Shown here one piece after another: positions 1 through 6,232 of a stretch of 7,861 nucleotides of DNA. How positions within the stretch are numbered: position 1 is the first letter of the stretch; every line of letters starts with the position of its first letter. Origin of the DNA: a bacterium (GTDB lineage Bacteria > Patescibacteriota > Minisyncoccia > UBA6257 > 2-01-FULL-56-20); NCBI GenBank assembly GCA_021801885.1, contig JAKABL010000028.1, forward strand, positions 1 through 7,861. Reading direction: 5' to 3'. Position numbers and translations under genes: made by a program. The notes under the pieces are model-generated. The model made no database searches and was not told the DNA's origin. It worked only from the letters and a program-made list of their open reading frames with translations.

Positions 1-406
1 GCTGCCATGCGTCATACTGCGCGGGTGCCGCGGCCCACACCGCATGCGACATTGCGGCAGCCGTCTGCGAATCGGGGCCGATAAACACGAGGTCCTTGAA
101 CACGATGCGCAGTGTGCCGGCATCGACATACTTCGTGACGAGCGCAGGAAGCACTTCCGTATCGAATCGCGCGCAGAACGGACACTGGAAGTCATGCCAG
201 TAATAGAGCGTGAGAGGCGCGGACGCACTGCCGATGAACGGATCGTTCCCTATGGACGGCGCGGTTGCCTGCGGCGCATTGCCTCCCGATCCCGCAGATC
301 CGGCACTGCCGGACCTCCCCGGCCATACCGCCGCGAACGCAAGCGCCCCTCCTATCACCATGACGCCGATCACTATAGCAATGATGGTGGTGCGATTATT
401 GGTCAT
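1..406 (-). CDS. DsbA-like thiol:disulfide oxidoreductase, membrane-anchored (partial, C-terminus cut by window edge)
   Basis: The minus strand is open from an ATG at 406 to the window edge, giving 135 residues with no stop. Residues 7-27 form a hydrophobic segment, read as a membrane anchor or uncleaved signal. A Gly/Ser/Ala-rich linker (about 30-50) follows, then the start of a thioredoxin fold: DPFIGSASAPLTLYYWHDFQ leading into the active-site motif CPFC at 75-78, then ARFDTEVLPAL and a strand-helix stretch. This is the usual N-terminal arrangement of DsbA/Thioredoxin_4 proteins, which oxidise cysteine pairs of exported proteins outside the membrane. The cis-proline loop and C-terminal helix lie outside the window. 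An in-frame TAA lies a few codons upstream of the ATG, so this is the first possible ATG; no Shine-Dalgarno is visible. The gene starts 87 bp after the ArsR-type gene on the same strand with no terminator between them, so co-transcription is plausible. Family assignment is confident; reductase or isomerase activity instead of oxidase cannot be excluded. Confidence 0.88.
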   Translation of the reverse strand, partial: MTNNRTTIIAIVIGVMVIGGALAFAAVWPGRSGSAGSAGSGGNAPQATAPSIGNDPFIGSASAPLTLYYWHDFQCPFCARFDTEVLPALVTKYVDAGTLRIVFKDLVFIGPDSQTAAAMSHAVWAAAPAQYDAWQ

Positions 407-493
407 GGAACGATGGTAATGGGTTTATGCATGGTGCGCCATATATCCGTGTGTAATGCGCCGTAAGGATCCTCCGCCCTACAGCCCCTCGCC

Positions 494-796
494 TCACCCG
501 CACACAATGCGCTCGAGGCGCCGCACGTCCTTTTGTTCATTGAGGATATAGCAGATATTCTGCCCTATGCGTTCGGTCGCAAAGAATCCGTTGTCCTTCA
601 TGATCTGGAGATGGTGCGAGATGCTCGCGACCGTCATATCGAGGCTCTTTGCAATATCCGACACGCACGCCTTCTTATACTTGAACATAAAGCATAAGAT
701 GCGGATGCGCGTGGGATCGCCGGCGAGATCGAGCATCCTCGCTTTTTTGAGCAGGGCGCCGTTCAGAGGAACCTTGGTATAGGTAGCGTGTTCCAT
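494..796 (-). CDS. ArsR/SmtB-family winged-helix transcriptional repressor
   Basis: A 100-residue protein, the normal length for this family. Residues 19-34 carry the ARMLDLAGDPTRIRIL signature of the first helices. The helix-turn-helix spans about 43-67 (ACVSDIAKSLDMTVASISHH and on), with recognition helix 55-66, followed by the beta wing at 71-86 (FFATERIGQNICYIL). The alignment to CadC-type regulators is good from memory (CVCDIA...SHHL), but the CxC ligand pair in helix alpha-3 is reduced to Cys44 and Ser46, and the N-terminal cysteines of CadC are absent. Other cysteines are Cys35, Cys82 and Cys99. Classic alpha-3N metal sensing therefore looks unlikely; a redox or other signal is possible (inference). 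The start at 796 is supported by AAGGAG at 812-807, ten bases upstream. An imperfect palindrome upstream suggests autorepression. The DsbA-like gene follows and may be a co-regulated target. Confidence 0.9.
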   Translation of the reverse strand: MEHATYTKVPLNGALLKKARMLDLAGDPTRIRILCFMFKYKKACVSDIAKSLDMTVASISHHLQIMKDNGFFATERIGQNICYILNEQKDVRRLERIVCG

Positions 797-813
797 GGAA
801 GGATGACTCCTTT

Positions 814-842
814 ATCCTATCATATTCTCATAACTATTTGAA
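814..842 (-). promoter_or_regulatory. Candidate promoter of the ArsR-DsbA transcription unit
   Basis: On the minus strand TTCAAA (842-837) and TAGGAT (819-814) are separated by 17 bases, each matching the sigma-70 consensus at four of six positions. An alternative -10, TATGAT (824-819), matches at five of six but has no good -35. The Shine-Dalgarno AAGGAG lies just downstream at 812-807. With the TAGGAT choice the transcript leader would be very short, so the exact -10 is uncertain. Confidence 0.4.
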
Positions 843-845
843 TAT
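822..845 (-). promoter_or_regulatory. Palindromic operator-like site, probably for the adjacent ArsR-type repressor
   Basis: Read on the minus strand, an 11-base half ATATTCAAATA, a 2-base centre GT and an 11-base half TATGAGAATAT form an imperfect inverted repeat with 9 of 11 positions complementary. The size, AT-rich content and TCAAATA core resemble known ArsR/SmtB operators, including the CadC type. It overlaps the candidate -35 and spacer of the ArsR gene, where a bound repressor would block RNA polymerase. Binding by the neighbouring protein is inferred from position and family. Confidence 0.6.
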
Positions 846-860
846 CTTTCCTCTGCGCAG

Positions 861-887
861 GCAAAAGCCCATGGCTATGCCATGGGC
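861..887 (-). terminator. Rho-independent terminator of the giant surface-protein locus
   Basis: A perfect 9-bp stem (GCCCATGGC at 867-875 with GCCATGGGC at 879-887) and a 3-base loop. On the minus strand the hairpin is followed by TTTTGC (866-861). It lies 57 bases past the stop codon of the minus-strand gene ending at 944 and upstream of the ArsR promoter, so it separates the two transcription units. The plus strand has no T-run after the hairpin. Confidence 0.8.
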
Positions 888-943
888 CTCGTCATGCGAC
901 TACGCGGATTTCCTTCGATTAAAGAGGAGCGCAGGGAACGGCA

Positions 944-3900
944 TCAGTGGATGAGCCCCCTCGCGATCGCTTCCGCTTCCAATGTTTTAAGCTCGGCGAT
1001 GAGGGAGACGACTTCCCGCTGAAGCACCGCGATCGTGGCGAGCGACTCCCCCTGGAAGAGGTTCGTCATTTCGACACGGCTCGCCGTGCCGAAATATCCG
1101 TCGGCCGTGATGCCGTATGCGGCCTGGAACTTCTTGAGCGCCTGCTCGGTCTCGGGGCCGAAATACGTCGTCTCGTTTCCCGGAGAGCCGGGGCCGGAAG
1201 CGGCCACCGTGAAGCCGAGGTCGTTCAACCCCTCCTGGAGGCACAGCACCTCCGCGCCCGTGGCGCCCATCGAGAGGTCCTGCGTGAAGCTGCAGACTCC
1301 CGCCGTTGCCACCGATGACGGTGAGGTGACCGTCGTGGGAGGCGTGTTCGGGGCGATCTGGGTCTGGAGCGACGCGATCTGGGTCTGGAGCGAGGTCACT
1401 TCATTCTGGAGCGTCGTGGGGTTCGAGGTGACATTTGTCGTATTGGAGGAAGCGTTGGTGGAAGTCGACGGTGATGAGGTATTCGATGAGGTCGAAGTAG
1501 TTGTCGTACTGGTGTTTGTGGAGGTGGAGGTCGAGGTCGTGGTGGAAGTACTTGTCGGCGAGGTGCTGGTGCTCGTTGAGGAACTGGTACTGGTTGACGA
1601 CGTTGACGTTGAAGATGACGTCGGCGCGGTGGAGGTGGTCGAACTAGACGAGGTGCTGGTGCCGCTGGTCGTCGAAGTACTGGTGGATGTGGAAGTCGGA
1701 GTCGTCGACGTCGAGGTCTGTGTTCCCGACGTGGACGTGCTGCTTGTGCTCGTAGAGATGGATGGGGTTGAAGTTGAGGTGCTCGACGGCGTTGAGGTGG
1801 AGGTGCTTGTTGACGAGATACTCGTGCTCGTTGAGGTCGTCGTCGAAGTAGTGCTTGTGGAGGTCGGCGTCGTTATTGGGGTTGACGTACTGTTGCCTGC
1901 TCCTTGCCCTGGATTATTACCGGAATTCTTACCGCTATTGTTGCCGGGTCCCTGGTTCGGGTTCTGGTTCCCTTGTTGGTGCGCATGGAGCGCCTTCTCG
2001 AGCGCGGCGCGGGTCTTCGGACCGAAGGTGCCGTCCGCAGGAGCGATGGCATTCGCCTCCTGGAACCTGATGAGTGCCGCCTTGGTCTCAGGACCAAAAT
2101 ACGTCGTCTCGTTTCCCGGAGAGCCGGGGCCGGAAGCGGCCACCGTGAAGCCGAGGTCGTTCAATGCGGTCTGGAGACACTGAACCTCCGTGCCGGTCAT
2201 GCCAAGCGAGAGGTCCTTATTGAAGGTGCAGGAAGCAAGATTGACAGAAGAAGCTGTGCTTGAGGCAAGGGTCGAAATCGGCGTGGTGATGCCCCGGGAC
2301 TGCGCCTGATGCTCGAGGGAGGTGAGCTGGGTAATGAGCGAACCAAGCTGGGCCTGGAGCGATGCGCTGTTTCCGCTTGAAGACGTTCCGGTATTCGTAG
2401 TGATACCGATGCTCGAAGTGTTATTCGGGGGATTATTCGAGGAGGTGGAGCTGCTGTTATTGGATTGGATGTTCTTATTCCCCTGCCCGTTCTGACCGCC
2501 GCTATTTCCATTTTGGTGCGCATGGAGCGCCTTCTCGATTGCGCCGCGAGTCTCCGGACCGAAGTAGCCGGTGCTCGGTAGATTATTGCTCTTTTGGAAA
2601 TTCGTGACGGCCTGCTTCGTTTCCTTGCCGAAGTACGTCGTCTCGTTTCCCGGAGAGCCGGGGCCGGAAGCGGCCACCGTGAAGCCGAGGTCGTTCAATG
2701 CGGTCTGGAGACACTGAACCTCCGTGCTCTTCGCACCAAGCGAGAGATCGTTTATAAAAGTGCAGGAAAGCACATTGGTGAATGAATTCGTTGTTGGGAT
2801 CGACGGCGTGATGCCCTGGGACTGCGCCTGCCGCTCAAGGGAGGCAAGCTGCGTGATGAGCGAGGCGAGCTGGGTCTCGAGCGGATTCTGAGGTCCGCCG
2901 GGATTATTCGCATTCGTTCCGCTTCCCGAAGAGCTTGATGATGCGTTCAACGAAGTGCTCGTTGCAGTGGACGACGTGGAGGTCGACGTACTCGTCGATC
3001 CCGATGATCCTGAGCCGGAGATGAATCCCCCTCCGCCGCCCGCCGCCACGGTCACGATCGGACCGGTCGAACCTCCGGAGCCCCCGCTTGCCGCATTGAT
3101 CGTCCACGAAAATGTCTGCGTACTGCTACTTGCACCGTCAGCCACTTTCACCGTGAATGTAAAGGAGCCGCTTACGGTCGGAGTGCCGGAAAGCGTGGTG
3201 GTGGATCCGGTGGCCGACGTATCGAGCGTGACGCCCGCCGGAAGGCTGCCGCTTGCGAGACTCCATGTATACGGCGCACTGCCGCCGCTCTCGGCAAGGA
3301 TTTGCGATACCGCGCCGCCTTCCGTTACGGAAGGAAGCGTGGCGGCGGTCGTGATGGAGAGCAATGAGGAACCACCACCGGAACCCCCGGATTGTGTGGT
3401 GGGGAATTCTGCTAAACTGCCGTACGAAGAGGAAAGGAACCACATTTCTTTTGTGGTCGTGGAATATGCAAGATATGCCGGGAATGATCCGCCTATGGGC
3501 GATTGATATACCGACATCGTGCCGGTCGGCGTGACTTCGTAGATAAGGCCGTCAGCCTCTCCCACCCACATATTGGTGCCGTCGAATACAATCGATGTGT
3601 AATAATCGGGAGTACCGGTCTGGGGTCGATTCGGCAATGCATAGGTATGAATGATCTGGCCGCTGGGATCAATGACGTAGAGCGCGCTGCTCGTCCCACC
3701 TTCATCATTTCCCAATACCCACATATTGGTGCCGTCAAACGCAATGCCCCACGCATTCATGTTCACCGGAAGCGTTGTCGACGCAAGAATCGTTCCCGTA
3801 GGCGACACTTTGGTCACCATGCCGATATTGGTTCCTGGATGGGAATAATTGCCTGCGTCTTCGGACGCAACCCACATATTGGTGCCGTCGTAAGCGATCG

Positions 3901-4183
3901 CCTCACTGTTCCACGATCCCGTCGTAGTCGCCGTCGCCCAATCGCCGAGGAAGGTTCCCGTAGGAGAAATTTCCACGATATGGTTATCTGCCGGCACCAC
4001 CGACCATATATTGCCATTCTTGTCGAACGCCAAACCCCACAATCCTTCATTGCCGGTGCTCGATTGCACGTCCGCAAACTCCGTACTTGAAGGAGCGGCA
4101 TAGGCAGTCCATGTTCCGCCCGAAAGCACGTTCAAATTATCTTCGTTATCGACAGCATAAAGCGTGCCGTTTTCATGACCCAT
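944..4183 (-). CDS. Giant surface protein, C-terminal part: beta-propeller, Ig-like domain and three peptidoglycan-binding domains
   Basis: A 1079-codon frame. Residues 1-265 are propeller blades with repeated (F/Y)DGTNMWV motifs at about 96, 147 and 198 and variants at 51 and 247. Residues 275-365 resemble a putative-Ig (He_PIG) domain (GSLPAGVTLDTSATG, then SGTPTVSGSFTFTV). Next come three modules, each a Leu/Ile-rich coiled coil (about 431-459, 603-631, 920-946) plus a PG_binding_1-like domain (about 473-553, 651-733, 963-1040) with C-x16-C and ETTYFGPET-type motifs. A Ser/Thr-rich linker fills about 765-915 and a final helix 1045-1075. There is no LPXTG motif or C-terminal membrane segment, so attachment is probably non-covalent through the peptidoglycan-binding domains. 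The frame lacks a signal peptide, the ATG at 4183 has no properly spaced ribosome site, and the sequence opens in mid-propeller. It is therefore best read as the continuation of the 609-codon frame, entered at the G8 run. Role as adhesin or envelope scaffold is inference. Confidence 0.85.
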   Translation of the reverse strand: MGHENGTLYAVDNEDNLNVLSGGTWTAYAAPSSTEFADVQSSTGNEGLWGLAFDKNGNIWSVVPADNHIVEISPTGTFLGDWATATTTGSWNSEAIAYDGTNMWVASEDAGNYSHPGTNIGMVTKVSPTGTILASTTLPVNMNAWGIAFDGTNMWVLGNDEGGTSSALYVIDPSGQIIHTYALPNRPQTGTPDYYTSIVFDGTNMWVGEADGLIYEVTPTGTMSVYQSPIGGSFPAYLAYSTTTKEMWFLSSSYGSLAEFPTTQSGGSGGGSSLLSITTAATLPSVTEGGAVSQILAESGGSAPYTWSLASGSLPAGVTLDTSATGSTTTLSGTPTVSGSFTFTVKVADGASSSTQTFSWTINAASGGSGGSTGPIVTVAAGGGGGFISGSGSSGSTSTSTSTSSTATSTSLNASSSSSGSGTNANNPGGPQNPLETQLASLITQLASLERQAQSQGITPSIPTTNSFTNVLSCTFINDLSLGAKSTEVQCLQTALNDLGFTVAASGPGSPGNETTYFGKETKQAVTNFQKSNNLPSTGYFGPETRGAIEKALHAHQNGNSGGQNGQGNKNIQSNNSSSTSSNNPPNNTSSIGITTNTGTSSSGNSASLQAQLGSLITQLTSLEHQAQSRGITTPISTLASSTASSVNLASCTFNKDLSLGMTGTEVQCLQTALNDLGFTVAASGPGSPGNETTYFGPETKAALIRFQEANAIAPADGTFGPKTRAALEKALHAHQQGNQNPNQGPGNNSGKNSGNNPGQGAGNSTSTPITTPTSTSTTSTTTSTSTSISSTSTSTSTPSSTSTSTPSISTSTSSTSTSGTQTSTSTTPTSTSTSTSTTSGTSTSSSSTTSTAPTSSSTSTSSTSTSSSTSTSTSPTSTSTTTSTSTSTNTSTTTTSTSSNTSSPSTSTNASSNTTNVTSNPTTLQNEVTSLQTQIASLQTQIAPNTPPTTVTSPSSVATAGVCSFTQDLSMGATGAEVLCLQEGLNDLGFTVAASGPGSPGNETTYFGPETEQALKKFQAAYGITADGYFGTASRVEMTNLFQGESLATIAVLQREVVSLIAELKTLEAEAIARGLIH
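1164..1228 (-). repeat. 65-bp exact repeat, copy in peptidoglycan-binding domain 3
   Basis: This stretch is identical to 2100-2164 and 2634-2698. It encodes the core of the third peptidoglycan-binding domain, from LNDLGF to the ETTYFG motif. Sequence on both sides has diverged from the other copies. Confidence 0.9.
1440..1890 (-). repeat. Low-complexity tract encoding a roughly 150-residue Ser/Thr linker
   Basis: The minus strand is a degenerate run of ACN/AGN/TCN codons that translates to mixed TSTSTS, TSSTSTS and TPTSTS units with few other residues. Codon choice varies, so it is not a simple microsatellite. It separates peptidoglycan-binding domains 2 and 3 and resembles the mucin-like spacers of cell-wall proteins, which are often glycosylated. 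Glycosylation here is inference. Confidence 0.85.
2100..2193 (-). repeat. 94-bp exact repeat, copy in peptidoglycan-binding domain 2
   Basis: Identical over 94 bp to 2634-2727, lying 534 bp away. The first 65 bp are also identical to 1164-1228. A 26-bp segment at the end of domain 2 (1976-2001) matches 2513-2538 exactly as well, so domains 1 and 2 share a larger duplicated unit. Confidence 0.9.
2634..2727 (-). repeat. 94-bp exact repeat, copy in peptidoglycan-binding domain 1
   Basis: Identical to 2100-2193. It encodes VQCLQTALNDLGF through TTYFG in the first peptidoglycan-binding domain. Synonymous positions are conserved too, which points to recent duplication or gene conversion and not only to selection on the protein. 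Confidence 0.9.
3565..3889 (-). repeat. Propeller-blade repeats with an exact 153-bp period
   Basis: The 19-base plus-strand string CCCACATATTGGTGCCGTC occurs at 3565, 3718 and 3871, exactly 153 bp apart. It is antisense to codons for DGTNMWV, one per propeller blade, so each blade is 51 residues. The sequence between the strings has diverged. Confidence 0.85.
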
Positions 4184-6002
4184 TCCCTGGACGCCATCGG
4201 GCCCCCCCCGCAGCTCCGGGGACAGGCAACACCTGCATATAGGTCCCCGTCGCAGAAACTTCTATTTCGTTACCATTGCCGTCATCATACCAGAGATTCC
4301 CGTTCATAGTGCTGATCCCCGGGCCGAACGTGGCAAAACCGAATGGACCAGGGGCGCTGGTGGGATAATAGGTAATTCCCCCGGTGGGGTAAGGATGATT
4401 TGTGGTTACGTCCAAACTATAGGTCGACGTAGACCCGTCCGCCCCCGTTACGTTGATGGTCAACGCAGGATTGCCTGTGGTCGTGCTTGCATATTGCTGT
4501 CCACTTGTCCACGAGGAACTGTTGATGGTCAGACTTCCTCCGGACACCGCGAGCGTGGGAGTGAAGCTGTATGGTATCGCGAGTGCGGTGCTCGTGGCAT
4601 ACAAGCTGCATACCGTGCCGTACGTCGCGCAACTCACGCTATCCGCCGATGAGGTAAACTGAAGCGTCGCATCGGCAGACGGCGTTTGATAGACGTTAAA
4701 ATTATATGTTTGAGACGTATAGTCTTCCGCATAGACCGTTACGGATATATAGCTTGAGCTCGGACCGACAGTGACCGGCACATTCACCGCCGCACCGCCG
4801 CTCGTCGTTTCGGTACCTCCGGGAGAAAGCCCGGAATTGATGAATATACCGTCCGCCGTGTCGTTCGTGGTGACCGTGATGCCGGGGTCCGAAGTCCCGA
4901 ATGGCACGAGGAGCGCGTTCGATGCCGCAACGTAGGTGCTCGAAGGGGCAGCCTGTATATTCGCTATCGAAGTATTGCTCGACAGCGTGCTTGTGGTCCT
5001 CACTACATAGACCCCGGTATATACTATCGCCCAGACCACCTTTGTGCTTGTCGCAAAAGTGATCGGCCCCGTGGTGTTTATGGGATAATTCGTGATTGTT
5101 CCCGTGGGCGTAATGGAGGATACTCCCGAGCCCCAGTTTTGCGCCCACATGTTCGTCCCGTCGAAAGCGAGCGAAATGCCGTCTGCAATATATGAAGGAG
5201 CCGTAGTGGTGGATGTGAGCGCGCCCGATGACGTCGCAAACCGCGCGAGTCCACCCGTTGAATTTGAACTGTCATAATATGCGATCCACACATGACTGCT
5301 CCCCATGGCGCTCGCCTTCATCACCGTGCTCGACGTGATGCCCGGAATGGTCGTCGTGGCAACGATCCCTCCGGAAGTATTCATTTCATCGATTACACTC
5401 CCCTGTCCCGCCACCCAGAGGTGCGTGCCGTCATAGGCGATGGTAAAGGCCTGACTGAGGCTGCTCGTGGCGGTGGCCACGAGACTTCCCGATGACGAAA
5501 CCTCCGAAACCGTGCCGTCGTTGTTCGCGGTCCAAATATTGCTGCCGTCGTAGGTCAATGCATTGGGAATATGAGCGCCAAGATTCACCGAGGCGATCCT
5601 CGTGCCCGATGCGTTTAATTCGAAAAGATATCCGTCCGTGCTCGTCCCCACGATCTCTTCTCCTACCCATATATTGCCACCCGCATAGAGAATCGCCGTG
5701 CCGGACGCAGTTACTCCCGTCATACCCGTCACGGTCGACGAGGAAAATTTTGTGGGAATAGCGTACTTATTCCACTGCACCACACTGCCGTCGTGATTCA
5801 CCGTCCACGCTCCGACGCCATCAGAAGTAATGCCCACTGTATTCGTGTATACGGTCGAACTGTTTTGCAATTCTACGTACGATCCCACCGCGGCCGCATG
5901 GGCGCGGGGCATAAGAAACGGGGCGACGGCCATGGCCGCAGCGCCCAAGATGAGCAACCCCGCCATACGAGAGGCCTTCTTTATAAGAGAATTATTGCTC
6001 AT
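4173..6002 (-). CDS. Giant surface protein, N-terminal part: signal peptide, beta-propeller and two cadherin-like beta-sandwich domains
   Basis: A 609-codon frame. Residues 1-36 are a Sec-type signal peptide: basic SLIKKASR, hydrophobic core 14-30, then AHA at 34-36 as the likely cleavage site. Residues 38-340 contain blade motifs such as YDGSNIWTA (about 152), YDGTHLWVA (about 189) and FDGTNMWAQ (about 280), as in YncE/virginiamycin-B-lyase-like propellers. About 345-440 and 445-545 resemble cadherin-like beta-sandwich domains (TVYAEDYTSQTYNFNV; GADGSTSTYSLDV). The only two cysteines sit close together near 455-464. From about 555 a second propeller begins (NGNLWYDDGNGNEIEVSATG) and breaks off after VPGAAGG: the last nine residues before TGA are out-of-frame translation past the G8 run. 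The start at 6002 gives an intact signal peptide; no Shine-Dalgarno is present. An extended -10 lies about 32 bases upstream. The natural product is probably the fusion with the following frame, about 1685 residues. Confidence 0.87.
   Translation of the reverse strand: MSNNSLIKKASRMAGLLILGAAAMAVAPFLMPRAHAAAVGSYVELQNSSTVYTNTVGITSDGVGAWTVNHDGSVVQWNKYAIPTKFSSSTVTGMTGVTASGTAILYAGGNIWVGEEIVGTSTDGYLFELNASGTRIASVNLGAHIPNALTYDGSNIWTANNDGTVSEVSSSGSLVATATSSLSQAFTIAYDGTHLWVAGQGSVIDEMNTSGGIVATTTIPGITSSTVMKASAMGSSHVWIAYYDSSNSTGGLARFATSSGALTSTTTAPSYIADGISLAFDGTNMWAQNWGSGVSSITPTGTITNYPINTTGPITFATSTKVVWAIVYTGVYVVRTTSTLSSNTSIANIQAAPSSTYVAASNALLVPFGTSDPGITVTTNDTADGIFINSGLSPGGTETTSGGAAVNVPVTVGPSSSYISVTVYAEDYTSQTYNFNVYQTPSADATLQFTSSADSVSCATYGTVCSLYATSTALAIPYSFTPTLAVSGGSLTINSSSWTSGQQYASTTTGNPALTINVTGADGSTSTYSLDVTTNHPYPTGGITYYPTSAPGPFGFATFGPGISTMNGNLWYDDGNGNEIEVSATGTYMQVLPVPGAAGGARWRPGNGS
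4202..4209 (-). other. Frame break at a run of eight G within the surface-protein gene
   Basis: On the minus strand the 609-codon frame reads GCT GCG GGG GGG GCC CGA TGG and stops at 4175-4173. With seven G instead of eight it would read GGG GGG CCC GAT GGC GTC CAG GGA ATG and pass directly into the 1079-codon frame, restoring an unbroken propeller. The run is the longest homopolymer I see in the window. It may be a sequencing or assembly indel, a phase-variable tract, or a slippage site. Confidence 0.85.
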
Positions 6003-6033
6003 TTTTAGGGGGTTATTGGGATTATTTTCTTAG

Positions 6034-6042
6034 ATTGTAGCA
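6034..6042 (-). promoter_or_regulatory. Extended -10 promoter of the surface-protein gene
   Basis: The minus strand carries TGCTACAAT: TG, one base, then TACAAT, which matches the -10 consensus at five of six positions. Transcription would start about 25 bases before the ATG at 6002. No good -35 is visible at the right spacing, as is common for extended -10 promoters. Confidence 0.5.
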
Positions 6043-6204
6043 TATTAAGTATATGTAGAACGATACATCCTTATTGGGGATAACTTTCCGAATGGGATAA
6101 TCAATAATTACCGCCTCACCCATACATGCTTCACGGTCGATCCTTGCGCCGGGAAAGAAAGTTGTTACGATCGAAAGAAGAATAGGTTCGCACCACTGCA
6201 CAAT

Positions 6205-6232
6205 AAAAAAACGGCCCATGTTCAAGAGCCGT
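6205..6232 (-). terminator. Rho-independent terminator overlapping the end of the 143-codon membrane-anchored gene
   Basis: On the minus strand ACGGC and GCCGT (6232-6228 and 6215-6211) form a stem with one further pair inside, followed directly by seven T (6211-6205). The stop codon of the upstream gene (6224-6222) lies inside the loop. This isolates that gene from the surface-protein promoter. Confidence 0.75.

Noticed and set aside
44..466. 140-codon plus-strand frame at the left end
   Set aside because: It is antisense to the DsbA-like gene, which has a clear CPFC motif; the plus-strand translation is Arg-rich with no domain.
921..1318. SD-like AAAGAGGAG on the plus strand before a 123-codon frame at 947
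   Set aside because: The spacing to the ATG is too long and the frame is antisense to peptidoglycan-binding domain 3.
1035..2183. 382-codon plus-strand frame rich in Val/Glu/Asp (VEVEVLV pattern)
   Set aside because: It is the antisense of the Ser/Thr-rich linker and peptidoglycan-binding repeats; the low-complexity codons of the real gene keep the opposite frame open. It has no family features.
1164..2727. CRISPR-like direct repeats
   Set aside because: The repeats are inside an open reading frame, spaced by hundreds of bases, and encode a known domain type.
4173..4183. Second surface frame as an independent gene translationally coupled through the overlapping ATG and TGA
   Set aside because: The product would lack a signal peptide and begin in mid-blade, and the ATG at 4183 has no properly spaced ribosome site; a frame break at G8 explains the data better.
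6022..6225. 67-codon minus-strand frame between the terminator and the surface-protein gene
   Set aside because: It starts inside the terminator hairpin, runs through the T-run and the surface-protein promoter, and has no ribosome site.
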